This document shows, one piece after another, positions 21,576-32,813 of a stretch of 64,000 nucleotides of DNA (position 1 is its first letter; each line of letters opens with the position of its first letter). The position numbers were made by a program, and so were the translations under genes. Origin of the DNA: Apoderus coryli (lineage: Eukaryota > Arthropoda > Insecta > Coleoptera > Attelabidae); assembly GCA_911728435.2 (NCBI GenBank), contig OU452205.1, positions 1,865,760-1,929,759 on the forward strand. The letters are read 5' to 3'. Under the pieces are notes generated by a model. That model did no database searches. It saw only the letters and a list, made by a program, of their open reading frames with translations, and was not told where the DNA came from.

Positions 21576-23263
21576 ATGGTCTACAAAAAAAAAATCTTGA
21601 ATATTAATCCTATAGAGCCCTATTTCTCTTCTCTATGTCGTAATTTAGTCGTGAATAATGCTTCAAAAAGCTCTTTTGAAGTATCAAATTTTTTTTAGCA
21701 TTATTCAGGAAATGTATTGTCTTTCTTTCTGCGTCAACCTATAGATGGGATATTCTTATGAAGAAAGTTCATAGGCCTAAAGTTAAACCGCTGTCTTATA
21801 CTCGTTGAGAGAGCCGAATTGATATCAAAACCCTCAGATTTGAACTAGAAACAGTTTATGATGGCATCTAGAGATAATGCCACAAAAAAAATCTTGCAAT
21901 GTCCACAATTAATAAAATAAACTGTTTAAAATTATACGTTCCTTAGTTGTTTGTTCATCTGCGTTGCCTGGTTGCCTGGGTGGGTCTTTTGAGTGCCGAT
22001 TGTGTTTGGAGAAGAAATTAAAAAAATTTGTTTTGTACCTGTTCAGATATAGTTAGACCAAGACCTTATTTGATTATGAACATAAACATGAATCCCTCCA
22101 ATTTCCAGACCTAAATTTCAAAGTCCATTTTCATTTTTACATTCTCGATATTGCAATTTAAAAATTACATGAAAGATTTCAAGATTTGGAAGACATAAGT
22201 AACGAATCCTTTAGCTTTTTAAATAATTCAGGTGCATTCTTATCATGTCTCATTATATAAATTATAAATTTTATTTTAAATATGTTTTTATTGGTTACCT
22301 ATTTGTGAATAAATATTTTATTATTAAACTTCAAAAAATGTGTTTTGTTATTAGTCCATTTTAACTATTCAATTAATTGGTTTCAAGTTTCAAAGCTTTT
22401 CTTTTACTACTGTACACAATATACTATTGGTCATTTCAGGATACACAAAATTAGCTATTACAGTTTAGGCTAGCTTTGCTGTTCTTTATTTCAATAAAGT
22501 CTATTATTATGAGTCTGACTTTCAGAGAATAATACGGATACTAATTGAGAAAACCTAAAAGGAATAACAATAAAATACTTGTACCTGACACGAGATTGAT
22601 TTATAGAAAGTAATTATTATTAAAACGCTGTTTTTTAATATGTAATTATTTTCATGTCTAGCAAACACAAATTACGAATGCAAAAAAATGCAGTAAATAA
22701 AAATCACATCAGACACATCTGATTACTTTGTTAATTAGACCACCATCGGAACTTGTTATTTTCGATTAATTAAATCGTACAAGCAAATTAATTAATTATA
22801 CAACGTGTGGCAGAAATAATACAAATCCATGTGTGCGGCATTTCGTTGAAGAGGAATGGGTTATGAACATATGACGGTGGTGGAAGTAAAATAATTGCAA
22901 TCTGTAAAAATGAGTCATGCTGCTTTCTTACAAAGCAATGATGTCATATAATAAGTAGGTATATAAAGACAAACCTAACATGAAGAGAAACAGGGTGAAC
23001 CAAATTGAGTTCCATTATTGTGGTCTCGAGGCTGCAAAAAATATACTGTTGCACATCAGTTTACTAAAATCACTGTCTAAATTAACCACTGAAGACCAAG
23101 GGAAGTCTAAACTTTCAGCCATTGGGGTTGGTTTCGGAGAATACTGCAGAACTAAGCGACAGCTTCATAAAGAGAGAAGCATCCGTGTCAAAACTATGGC
23201 TGTCCCACCACATACATATACATACATAAAATAAAGATTAAACAATTTCAAAATTAAAAATAT
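21576..23263. other. no recognised feature
   Basis: About 1.7 kb of AT-rich DNA. The plus-strand open frame at 22980-23234 (84 codons) has no recognisable motif and I do not call it a gene. Confidence 0.4.
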
Positions 23264-23740
23264 TAATGTAAAAGGATGTGTTTGGCGACATCTAGTTTTC
23301 GTTTGTAGTACGCCGAGTGAACAACAGTTCCTATATCGGCTGCCTGGGAGGTCTCTGACCCCATAAAGCAACTACCAACACATAGACGCGCCGATACTCC
23401 CATTTCAAATATAGGCGATCCCGCTTAAGGGAGTATCGGCGCGTCTATGTGTTGGTAGTTGCTTTATGGGGTCAGAGACCTCCCAGGCAGCCAATATAGG
23501 AACTGTTGTTCACTCGGCGTACTACCAACAAAAACTAGATGTCGCCAAACACATCCTTTTACATCTCTGTACCGTGTGGGGTATATACCACATTATTTAC
23601 GAGAGTTTGGCTGTCAACTACTGACCGATCACCACTGATGAGTCGTGGATAGACGAAACGGCCGTCTGGTGAAAGTATAGTGGTTGACAGACAAACTCTC
23701 GGATTTTAAGTCTTGTTTTGTTAAACAAGCCCATTTCAAA
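23264..23740 (+). mobile_element. ribozyme-bearing inverted repeat, locus 1
   Basis: The left arm (23264-23400) and right arm (from about 23425) are reverse complements, sharing GGATGTGTTTGGCGACATCT, CGAGTGAACAACAGTTCCTA and AGGTCTCTGACCCCATAAAG. The right arm continues beyond the inverted part through a hammerhead ribozyme to ttgttttgttaaacaagccc. The left arm is truncated before its own ribozyme. Locus 2 (41175-41906) is the same family. There is no coding capacity, so it depends on other machinery. Terminal repeats carrying hammerheads in inverted or tandem order are typical of Penelope-like elements and of small retrozymes. Confidence 0.85.
23629..23672 (+). ncRNA. type I hammerhead ribozyme, copy A
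   Basis: Helix I is TCACCA (23629-23634) with TGGTGA (23667-23672), six pairs. Core CTGATGA is 23635-23641. Helix II is GTC/GAC with loop gtggata (one pair fewer than the other copies). GAAA is at 23655-23658, and helix III is A-C/G-U closing GGCC. Predicted cleavage follows C23666. All invariant core positions are present. Confidence 0.8.
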
Positions 23741-24364
23741 TTTAAAAATATTAAGTTTATAACATCGATTTTTGTGCTGCTGTCTTTGAATTTGTACTGC
23801 CTACTGCAATGATACCCAACTAGAAGTACCTACATAGTTAAGACATGGCATACTTCTAGTTTATAAACTCCAGTGTAAGAAAAACAAGCTATTTCTAAAA
23901 AGAAATATTTTCTTTAGTCTTTAAAATAACAGTTAAAACGAAACATCAAAATTTCATATCTAATAAATTATTGGTACCGTGCCTGTCCGTTTCTGAATAG
24001 ATCAATGTTTGGGTAGAATAGAAGGACGTCACAAATGGGGAGCTTCATTGTTTAAGTGTCATCTGGGAGTGATGAGTTTTGTACCCATATTCATACATAT
24101 TATATGGTTTTGAATAAACCAAACGGTATAATTTCCATATGATAGCCTATAGAGATTATAAACAATATATATTCAGTTGTTGTTGAAAATCATCATCATA
24201 TTCATACAATTTATTCCTTTCCAATCTGCGAAAAGGTATTAGGCAATTTAAATAGTAGATAATAGACACGAGGACGAAGTGATGAGAAAAGCATTTCTTA
24301 TATTGACGAATTTTTTGTATATTTATTTCTTTTTGTTCAATATAATCTCTGTGAAGATGGGGTG
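23741..24364. other. no recognised feature
   Basis: AT-rich spacer without motifs. Confidence 0.4.
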
Positions 24365-24520
24365 AATCAGATTACGGGTGGCTGATGCACTTCTAGAGCT
24401 CTTACGAGCTCAAGTAGCTTGGCTCCGAGTTTGGCTCTTGCGATATGTTTCCTAAGGCGACAATGTCCTGTAAGAATACGTACGTAGCCCGTTCTTACTG
24501 AGATCTTTCATGATTGAAGT
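24365..24520 (-). pseudogene. LINE RNase H-region scrap
   Basis: A minus-strand frame reads RTGYVRILTGHCRLRKHIAR, matching the segment after the RNase H domain of R1/I/jockey-type LINEs (typically L.GHC.L..HL). Only about 50 codons remain. Flanks show no further homology. Confidence 0.5.
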
Positions 24521-24649
24521 TTCCAAGGAATTTCTTGGAGGGTATCAGTACAGGAAGATTTTGTTAGAGTATAGCTCTGTCAGTTTCCTCCTTAATTCTG
24601 ATACATTTTAAATAGTGCTACCCACAGGGTCTCTCAAAATATGCAATTT

Positions 24650-26352
24650 ACCGGGGGACAGTGTCACGAATAAAAATGACAAAAGAATGTTCGCTAGTGA
24701 CTTTTTTTGAAAATTTAATGTTTTTTTAGAAAGCTCAGTTAAAAATACAACTTTTTTGTCACTTGATATTTTTTCGTATCTCTCTTTGTTTTCGAGAAAA
24801 AAATTTTATTAAAAACTTTATTAAAAGGTTCATTATTATTAGAAAGAAAAACAAAGAGGCTTTTTTACAAATAATTTATTATTAATAGTGGAGCATATGC
24901 TCAAAGTATTCACCATGCATTTCGATGCATTTTCTGCACCTGTCGAGCCAGGATTCGCGCACCCGAGCAAACACGCCTGGATCGTTCGCGATAAATTCCG
25001 CTGCCACCACAACTCTAGCAACTAGGTCGTCCATTGTCGGCACAGGAGTTACATAGATCAACCGTTCCATTTCACCCCAAAGAAAAAAGTCCAGGGGGGC
25101 CAAGTCCGGCGACCTTGCTGGCCAAGAGACGGCACCACCTCTACCAATCCACCTGTTGTAGGTTTGGTCGAGGTAACCTCTCACGGTGCGCGCAAAATGC
25201 GCTGGACAACCATCGTGTTGGAACCAGGCCTCTCTACGCAACTGGAGGGGTACATCTTCCAGCAGCTCGAGCAGAAGATCTCGCAAAAAAAGTAGATAGC
25301 TATTCCCGTTGAGGTGATCAGGTAGAAGGTACGGCCCAATCAAATGGTCGCCCAGAAAACCTGCCCAAACATTAACACCAAACTTCTGCTGATATCCTCT
25401 GATGTGCGTAGCATGGGGATTTCGTTCGCTCCAATCGTAGTTATTACGAGGATTGAATGTCCCCTCGCGCGAAAATCCTTTTTCATCACTCGTGAAGATT
25501 ATACTTAAAAAATCAGCGTTTTCATACGCTTGACCGAGCAACCACTCGCAGAACTCGAGCCACCGAGGAGCGTCGCCAGGCAGTAGATGCTGCACCTTTT
25601 GAAGTTTAAATGGATGCAGATCGTGGATTTTCAATACTCGATGGTCAGTATTTTTGCTGCAATCAAGTCGCGACGCAATCTGACGAGTGCTAGTGTTGGG
25701 CTCATTCTGAATGGGTGCCATGACTTAATCCTCAACGGCATTATTGCAATTAGTGTACCGTTTGAAGATAATTAAGTGCTTATAAACTGACACTTTTACT
25801 AAAGTTTGACATGCTTATGTGTTACCATGACAACATTGTTTTATTTTAGATTTTCACTATTAATAATAAATTATTGGTAAAAAAGCCTCCTTGTTTTTCT
25901 TTCTAATAATAATGAACCTTTTAATAAAAATTTTAATATTTTTTTTTCTCGAAAACGGAGAGAGATACGACAAAATATCAAGTGACAAAAAAGTTGTATT
26001 TTTAACTGGGCTTTCTAAAAAAATATATAAAATTTTCAAAAAAGTCAGTAGCGTACATTTTTTGTCACTTTTATTCGTGACCCTCTCCCCCGGGGCGCCA
26101 CTGGAAGTCATAATTAACATTTAATTAGTGCTAACTGAGCGTCTTATTAAGCTTACATCACCAGCGAATTTCAGAAAAATCGGTTAACGTGTCTTTGAGA
26201 TATTGATAAAAACAGGTTTTTTGAAGAAAACTTTGACACCCTGTATTTTGAAAACCATGCACTTCCGGACATCAGTCTCTTATCTCAAACTGCATGTCTA
26301 TGGTTCGTCAATATGCTCCAGAAGTTTTTTCCAATTGAGAGGGGATACCTTG
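24650..26352 (-). mobile_element. mariner-like transposon with long TIRs, left end truncated
   Basis: Arms 24658-24893 and 25857-26095 are near-identical inverted repeats (shared TTCATTATTATTAGAAAGAA, AAAATACAACTTTTTTGTC). They bracket a minus-strand transposase frame. The right arm continues another ~250 bp to a terminus near taccttgtatat. The left arm lacks this outer portion. The right arm also matches the 574-bp element at 20756-21329, including CAGGGTGTC and GACTTCCAGTGGCG. Confidence 0.8.
24882..25721 (-). CDS. mariner-like (DUF4817-type) transposase, N-terminally truncated
   Basis: This is a 279-codon uninterrupted frame. It opens in the second helix-turn-helix (NTSTRQIASRLDCS, residues 8-21) and continues through the linker LHPFKLQKVQHLLPGD. 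The catalytic core follows: TSDEKGF (first Asp, about residue 79), WFQHDGCPAHF (second Asp, about 169) and SPDLAPLDFFLWG (third Asp), with 40 residues between the last two. The C-terminus is RCRKCIEMHGEYFEHML. The protein would cut and paste the element at its TIRs in the nucleus. The first helix-turn-helix is missing: upstream sequence still resembles coding (AVED before a stop) and then diverges. The start at 25721 is therefore simply the first ATG left, and the protein is probably inactive. Confidence 0.8.
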   Translation of the reverse strand: MAPIQNEPNTSTRQIASRLDCSKNTDHRVLKIHDLHPFKLQKVQHLLPGDAPRWLEFCEWLLGQAYENADFLSIIFTSDEKGFSREGTFNPRNNYDWSERNPHATHIRGYQQKFGVNVWAGFLGDHLIGPYLLPDHLNGNSYLLFLRDLLLELLEDVPLQLRREAWFQHDGCPAHFARTVRGYLDQTYNRWIGRGGAVSWPARSPDLAPLDFFLWGEMERLIYVTPVPTMDDLVARVVVAAEFIANDPGVFARVRESWLDRCRKCIEMHGEYFEHMLHY

Positions 26353-26423
26353 TATATTTTATAGAAATACAAATTTTAGCGCATTTAAACTATCACATTA
26401 TTATTATTGTTATTTGTTAAAAA

Positions 26424-27081
26424 TACGAGGCATGTTTTTTAAGTAAGTACCATTTTGGAATTAAAAAAAGACGTGCAAAGATATCGCAATAATTTTATTT
26501 TTACATGGAAGCCTGTACCTTAATCTACTTTTCTACATAATTTCCGTGAATATTGAGGCACTTGTCATAACGTGGCACCAGTTTTTGAATACCCTCCTCA
26601 TAAAATTCTGCCGCCTGACGCTGCATTGATTGTCTCATTACGAGGCAGAAACTCCACTAGCAATACTCCTTTTCTGTCCCAAAAAACTGTGCACATGATT
26701 TTCCGGGCAGAAATTGTTTGCTTAACCTTCACTCTTTTGGGTGATGATGAATGTCGCCATTCCATGGATTGTTGTTTCGATTCTGGTGTAACGTAGGTCA
26801 CCCATGTTTCGTCACCAGTAACAATTTGGTCTAAAAAATCTTCACCTTCATTGTGGTACCACTCAAGGAAAGTCAATGCACTGCCTAAACGTTGGGTTTT
26901 GTGCAAATCCGTCAACATTTTTGGAACAAACAAGTCAGGCGGCAGAATTTTATGAGGAGGGTATTCAAAAACTGGTGCCACGTTATGACAAGTGCCTCAA
27001 TATTCACGGAAATTACGTAGAAAAGTAGATTAAGGTACAGGCTTTCATGTAAAAATAAAATTATTGCGATATCTTTGCACG
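26424..27081 (-). mobile_element. internally deleted mariner with inverted 3' end
   Basis: The left end (26424) reads TACGAGGCATGTTTTTTAAG, a mariner-type terminus. Arms 26472-26618 and 26935-27081 (147 bp) are near-perfect inverted repeats. Each encodes the C-terminal block AAEFYEEGIQKLVPRYDKCL followed by a stop and 3' UTR. A middle piece of transposase lies between them. The 3' end of the gene has thus replaced its 5' part in inverted form. The outer right terminus is missing. Confidence 0.8.
26625..26935 (-). pseudogene. mariner transposase middle fragment
   Basis: The minus-strand frame reads FVPKMLTDLHKTQRL, FLDQIVTGDETWV (first catalytic Asp in GDE), ESKQQSMEWRHSSSPKRVK and MCTVFWDRKGVLLVEFLPR, ending at ETINA. 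These blocks are standard for irritans/mellifera-type mariners. The second and third Asp are deleted. The frame's apparent N-terminus (APVFEYPPHK) comes from the inverted 3' arm, not from transposase. It cannot encode a working enzyme. Confidence 0.8.
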
Positions 27082-27684
27082 TTGTAGAATCATATCCATG
27101 TGTAACAAGATATCAATAAGCAATAAAGACTATTTGTACCTACCTAGTACCTAGTGTAGGTTATTATGTTTGAACATTCCCTTAAGATTTACAGCCGAAT
27201 TTGTAGCTATAACAAGTTTGAATCATATATTCTGCTGTGATATACTGTTAAAATCCGTGAGCTTATATAAATTTATAAACTGAAAGTTGTGCAAATGTTA
27301 GATGTTAATCAAATACACCACTAAAAGATAATGTATATAATATAAGAGTAAAGAAATATGTTCTTCCAGAATATGTATCTAAAATAACTCTTTGGAAACG
27401 CACATGTGCACTATGCGTTCATCTGTAACCAAACATTCATTATAATATACCATTCATCAAGTCTTCTAACAGTGGCGTATCATACAGTATATCATTTAAT
27501 AATTAAAAATATCATGCAAGTTTATATTTTTTAACAAAGCTCTCTTTTTTCTTTTCGTGTGGTTCACTAATATACCCAGCTACAATTACTTTAGTTTCCA
27601 CAAATTGATCCTTGAAACGTTCATAAAATTGCTCTGCTCTAAATGGGTTTTATTAAAGATTTTTTTATAATATCATAAATAAAA
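27082..27684. other. no recognised feature
   Basis: AT-rich spacer up to the LINE tail. Confidence 0.4.
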
Positions 27685-29340
27685 ATAAATAAAATAAAGC
27701 TCTTTATTTTCAACAGGTAACAAGACCCACTTACAGAAAATTCAAATTTTTTTCTAGAATAAAATTACAATTTGAAACTTAAATAAAAAACAAAAACGAC
27801 AAATTCACAATTATACAAATCAGTTAAAAATGCTAAATCTTATCAGTAAACAATTATAATTAAGTACAACGTTTTAAACAAAAATAATCAACCAAAAAAA
27901 TTAAACATTCATGCGGCTCAAAATACCAGACAAAGAATCCACACCAATATCCGACCCCGCACAATAGTCATTAAAAACGGAGCACATAAAATATACAGGG
28001 CTCTGCAGCAAAACATTGGATCTAGCCATGCTGAGATAAAAGGTGTTATCAGACCTCGACTCAGTTCTAGGAATACGAAACCGAAGACAGCCAAGAAGAA
28101 ACGCACAATCGATTTCATTATGCAATAAATTATACAAAAACCTGACGGAAGAGACCATTGGCCGCATCCACAAAGATGTAATGTCAAATGTTGAAAGCAG
28201 GACATCGTGATCTGCACCCCTCGCTGGATATACTCCAAAATCCCTAAAATATAAATACTTTACGAATCGCCTCTGCACAGACTCTAATGCACGTGCATGA
28301 CACTGATACAAGGGATTTCACACGATTGAACAATACTCAAGTCTAGCCCGCACAAATGAAAAATATAATAATTTAATGATTGAAATATTTCTAAACTTTT
28401 TAGTGTTTCTGATCACAAACCCCAACATACGCGATGCAGATGCGGACAAGTGCTCATAGTGGGGAACAAAGGTTAAAGCTTCATCAAACAATACACCCAA
28501 GTCTCGAACCTGCGAAAGTCTTTCAATGGGTACAGCTCCAATAGTGTAATTCCAAATTACTGGGGTTTTCACTCTGTGAAGGCTAACAACGTTACATTTA
28601 GAAATGTTCAAATAGAGCTTATTTCGATTGCACCAGTTGTCGACAACTCGCAGTGCGTTTTGGAGTACCACGCAGTCCTCTATGGAGTCAATCCTACAAA
28701 ATATCTTTAGATCATTAGCATAAGCCAATTTGGGACATTCTATAATTTCAACAAGATCATTAATAAAGATGTTAAACAATCGTGGGCCAAGGTTTGATCC
28801 CTGTGGCACACCTGATGTTGAAGCAAACTTTCTGGACTTATAACCTTCACACTCAAGAAACTGCATGCGATCGACAAGGTAAGATTGAAACAGCTTAACA
28901 AGCCCATTGGAAAAACCAATCCTATCTAAATGCTTCAAGAGTAGATAATGGTCAATGCAGTCAATTGCCTTACGGAAATCCGTATATATCTACAACATCT
29001 ACCTGAGATCGATCATCCAGGGCCTCACATATGCTATGTGAAAAGGAGGACTAGTTAGTTAGACAAGAACGTCCTCCAATAAAACCGTGCTGATATGCAG
29101 ACAGTAAAATTTTTACTTGCGGATTCAGTTTATTGTGCAAGGCAATCTCGAAAATTTTGGCAAAATGCAACAGGCCTATAATTGTCAATTAATGATGTAT
29201 CGCCCTTTTTAAATACAGGAATAATCCTAGCAGATTTCCACAATGAAGAAAATATGTTGGTGGATAAAACCAAATTATAAATGTGCAACAGAGGGCTCAA
29301 AAATGCAGACACACAATCCCTCACCAGAAAGCTCGGAATA
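27685..29340 (-). pseudogene. jockey-like LINE, 5'-truncated, reverse transcriptase and C-terminus
   Basis: On the minus strand: SLWKSARIIPVFKKGDTS and DNYRPVAF (29.2-29.3 kb, RT motif 1-2), a disrupted stretch near 29.0 kb, KHLDRIGFSNGLVKLFQSYL, STSGVPQGSNLGP (28.8 kb, domain B) and YANDLKIF (28.7 kb). In that last motif the catalytic YADD is mutated to YAND, which should abolish activity. Thumb and C-terminal blocks follow (ARALESVQRRFVKYLYF, LLQSPVYFMCSVFNDYC, 27.9-28.3 kb). The 3' UTR includes CTGTAAGTGGGTCTTGTTAC and an AATAAA, with a T/A-rich tail at 27685. Frames change at about 28314, 28940 and 29130. Copies of the family lie at 50.6 and 56.5 kb. Confidence 0.85.
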
Positions 29341-31199
29341 TTATCAGTGCCAGACGTGAACTTCTTCTTCTATAAGAATGTCTAAGCGTGTTCTACAGAA
29401 TGTTACAGAGTTCTTTTAAAACTTATGTTTTAAAAGATGGACAAGTACATCCCCGAAGAATAAATTAGCAATAAGGAAACATTTCTTTCTATAATGTGAA
29501 TTTCTCTATGCTCACAGAGGTAAAGCAACATAATTATTACACAAATCTCAATCACAACCTCATATAGCTCTGAATTAATTGTCCCAATCTGGGCATCATC
29601 AGATCATAAAAAGAATTACAAACATCAAAAATAAAAATGCATTTTTATTTTTTTTTTTGTAGTTGTTTTTATGATCTGTGTTAGCATTTTTATTTTTGAT
29701 GTTTGTTTTTCTTTGTAATTGTTTGTGTGATTTTTTTTTTAAATTTTTGGCAACAAATAATTATTGCCTGGGGACTGCAAATTATCCTTGGGATGAGCAT
29801 TCTTCAGATGATCACGCATGTAAATAATGTTTCTATCAGCCTTGCTGTCTTCTTCAGCCAAGCATCTTCAAGTATAATTTTTTCGCTTTAACAAGTGTTC
29901 ACTTCAATAAGCCGCCGCGAGTCGTCTTCAGTTGATTCCCTACCAAGCTTAAAAAGCGGATGCCCATTGTAAACCATTCTTTTTTTCAACTCACTTAAGA
30001 TTTCCTGTAAACCAATGACATCTTTTCCATAATGATCCCGAACGAGATACACCTTCAACTGATGTGTCACGGCTAAAAATATCCGCACCATTCCAAGGAA
30101 TAAAAATCTAACTTAATGAGGTTTCTATCAGGTTCAGATTTTATCTAAGTTAAAGAGTAACCGAGATTCGAAGAAGGCCCCAAAAACTAAGAGGGCTATG
30201 ACCATTTTGTGTGCACCATCTTTTGTTTCACAAAAAAATAGCGGAGGTTCACGAAAACGGCAAGCCTCTATCTTTAAAAATAACTGAGATATCCCGTAAG
30301 CATTATTATAAACAAATTTTAATCTATACCTGCACAACGGGCAGACATACAATAATAAGGTGCTTGAAGCCCTTTTAAGCTTTTCTTAAGCTAAAAACCA
30401 ACTCCACATTCCCCGTCACTGCTACAAAGTATCTTAAGAATTACCTTTACGCCCATGTTTTTGCTTCCAAATAGTCATCATTTTACATTTATAGAAGCCC
30501 TCATTTACACTCATTAAGACAGCTTTTGTTAATTGTTTTATGGTGTTGCCTTATTGGTTTACACATCAACTGATCCCCATTTTATTAATGAACCGCAGCA
30601 CACTGGCATTTTAAGAGTATTTGGGCTGCTTGCGGTTTATTTTTGGTATAATAGACGATGCCAAACATAGTTTGGCACTTTGGATTGAGCCAGGTTAAAC
30701 GGTCATGTGCACATCTTTTTGTTTCCATGTGAATAGAATGCGACTTGTGTTAAACAAAAGAGTATTAATGTGTCATTGTCATCGACAAGCTGGTATACCA
30801 CTTAAGTTGCACAAAAATGTTATGTTAATGACGATAGATTTTATATTTCTCTCCATGTTTGTAATCGTAAATAACTCGTTTGAGATATGTATAACACGTG
30901 CTTCGATTTGAAATGAATGTTTGCATAATAATTTTGGAACAGAGTTTAGGAAATTTGAGAATTTCCTTGGGGTGTCTATGTGGGTGGCATTTGTATTACT
31001 AAAACTAAACACTACTTTTATTTAGTTAGTTAAATGGAAAAGTTTGTTAGTATTAATCACGTGAAATATAGCTAACTCTGGTAGAAGTTTTTGATATTTT
31101 GAATACAAATTAGAAAATAATCATATTTTAATCTTTCTTAAAGCCTAGTTAACTATTATCGTGCCATATTTACAATAATTATAAGTTACCCAAACATGG
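29341..31199. other. mostly unassigned
   Basis: Minus-strand open frames at 29888-30091 and 30134-30352 show no motif I recognise. Near 29640-29700 there is a T-rich inverted stretch. At 29596-29602 (minus) CTGATGATG is followed by a small CCCA/TGGG stem but no GAAA, so it is at most a ruined relative of the hammerhead-like motif at 8.2 kb. Confidence 0.35.
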
Positions 31200-31515
31200 A
31201 AGAAAAAAAAAAAGATAAAAAAAACAATAATAAAATTATAAGGACAATAATAATGTAAACGCCTATAATGCATTTTGAACTGCAAGCAAATTTTTTTTCA
31301 CGCTAAACCTAAAACTAGTGGATCTACGTAATTTCAACGGCGATTCCAAGTTGTTATACAGTTTTACAGCATTGTAAGTGAAAGATCTCTGAAATATAGC
31401 AGTGGTGTAGGCCGGAATATAAAATAGTTCGTTATATCTCAATCTACGTTGTCTCATTTGGCTCCTAGTTTTTAACTTTTCAATGAGACACTCTGGAATT
31501 TTTGTAGATATTAAT
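31200..31515 (-). pseudogene. LINE reverse transcriptase C-terminal tail
   Basis: Starting within the repeat at 31515, the minus frame reads ISTKIPECLIEKLKTRSQ, RYNELFYIPAY, FQRSFTYNAVKLYNNL and a basic end with a stop at 31263, then an AT-rich 3' UTR. This is the tail of a CR1/jockey-like polyprotein. The neighbouring 176-bp repeat is the same as that following the RT at 42.0-43.3 kb, so this fragment probably shows the C-terminus that is missing there. Confidence 0.65.
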
Positions 31516-31745
31516 CTCGTTTGGCATGCAAATAGCTCTGCATAATATCATTGTCCTGCGTAAATGTCACGACAGCATTATTAGGAAAACAGATTTCAAT
31601 TTTTTGGGGCCTTGGTTTGGTATAGGACGCTATCATACAGGACCTAATCAATACCTAAGAAACTATCCTTATAATGTCGGTTCCAAAGAATGTCGTTTGG
31701 CATGCAAATAGCCCTTCATAATATCATTGTCCTGCGTAAATGAAA
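31516..31745 (-). repeat. ~176-bp tandem repeat (one and a third units)
   Basis: GTTTGGCATGCAAATAGC and CATAATATCATTGTCCTGCG recur 176 bp apart (31541 and 31717). It is the inverse of the array at 43252-43665. Confidence 0.85.
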
Positions 31746-32499
31746 AAACTAACATTATTTCTTATATTAGAATTATAAACAGCGTTTTTCAAAAAGTCCA
31801 CATCACATGGGAAATTTTTTTATTTTTAAATTTAAATATAATGATGCAGCTTTTTTTAAAAAATGCTGCATGTAAACTTTATCAAAAAAAAATTGCAACT
31901 CCACTTAAGGATGGACTACTTTTTCAAATTACAATAATACCTAATTAATTATTGCTCTACTACACTTTTAATGAATTTATTTATTTTACATGGACAGTCT
32001 AATGAAGTAATGAGCACAACCTGCAGAAAATTTGATGAAATGTATCCAGATTTGCCGCAGAGGATTAACAAAATTTGATACAGTTTGGATCAACTTGAGA
32101 AGCAGAAAGTTTGTCGATTTATGAAAGTTTAAGATTAAACGCTAATAAATCGAAAACTTAATTTAAAGGTGCTGCAAAAAAATTATAAGATAAAATGTAT
32201 ACAAATTAATCAAGTCTAGTCCTGTCTACTTGAAGTATTCGTGCTTAATACTTTGATGTTTGTGTGAGTCGCCGTCGTGTGTCGCATCGTCTCAATATTG
32301 GAATAATAATAAAATAGTAAACATAGTTTTACAAAACAAACTTTAACATAATATGTTTTATAAAAGCTTTTAATGTGTTCTTATAAAACAAAATGCTTCT
32401 ATAGCTACTCTATTATTAGCTTTTACGGGAGTAATTTAAACATAACCTAAATTGAGCCCTTTGGTTATGTTATGTATGTTATAATTGCCGTTATTAAAA
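31746..32499. other. no recognised feature
   Basis: AT-rich spacer. No motif seen. Confidence 0.4.
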
Positions 32500-32813
32500 C
32501 GGTTTGTCGAGTATCTTTAAGAGAGTTCGAGGATCTTGAGGTAGAAAATTTGGCATTCATTGAGTATGGCAAAAAGCTTCTTTTAGGAAAAATGCGGAAC
32601 ATTATTTGATACTGCCCATGATCGCATGTTTTCTCTTAGTTTTGCATTTTTTTCTAGCTCACTTGTTGTGCTTGAAGCATGATATTGATCACCAGGATAG
32701 GGTATCCAATTCTCTATTTCGGCTACCCGCTCACCATCTAGTAATAATTCCTCCTGAGAATTTATCAGTGTCCACAATATTTTTTGGTGTCTTATTAATG
32801 TAAATATTGTCAT
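32500..32813 (-). pseudogene. relic of an uncharacterised insect repeat-associated ORF
   Basis: The minus frame reads KLRENMRSWAVSNNVPHFS, a stop, KLFAILNE and, after a frameshift, LPQDPRTLLKILDKPF. The pattern LR.WA...NV.H..L..LL.IL followed by LP.D.RTLLKT is, as far as I recall, a recurrent N-terminal block of uncharacterised arthropod proteins found in many copies, often repeat-associated. I cannot name the family or function. Upstream (to 32813) the frame is acidic (SQEELLLDGERVAEIENW). No start can be fixed. Confidence 0.4.

Noticed and set aside
23165..23371. 68-codon minus-strand open frame
   Set aside because: Lies across the end of the ribozyme-bearing inverted repeat and mirrors its arm sequence.
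29585..29610. CTGATGATG with a CCCA/TGGG stem on the minus strand, possible hammerhead
   Set aside because: GAAA after the stem is absent, so the catalytic core is incomplete.
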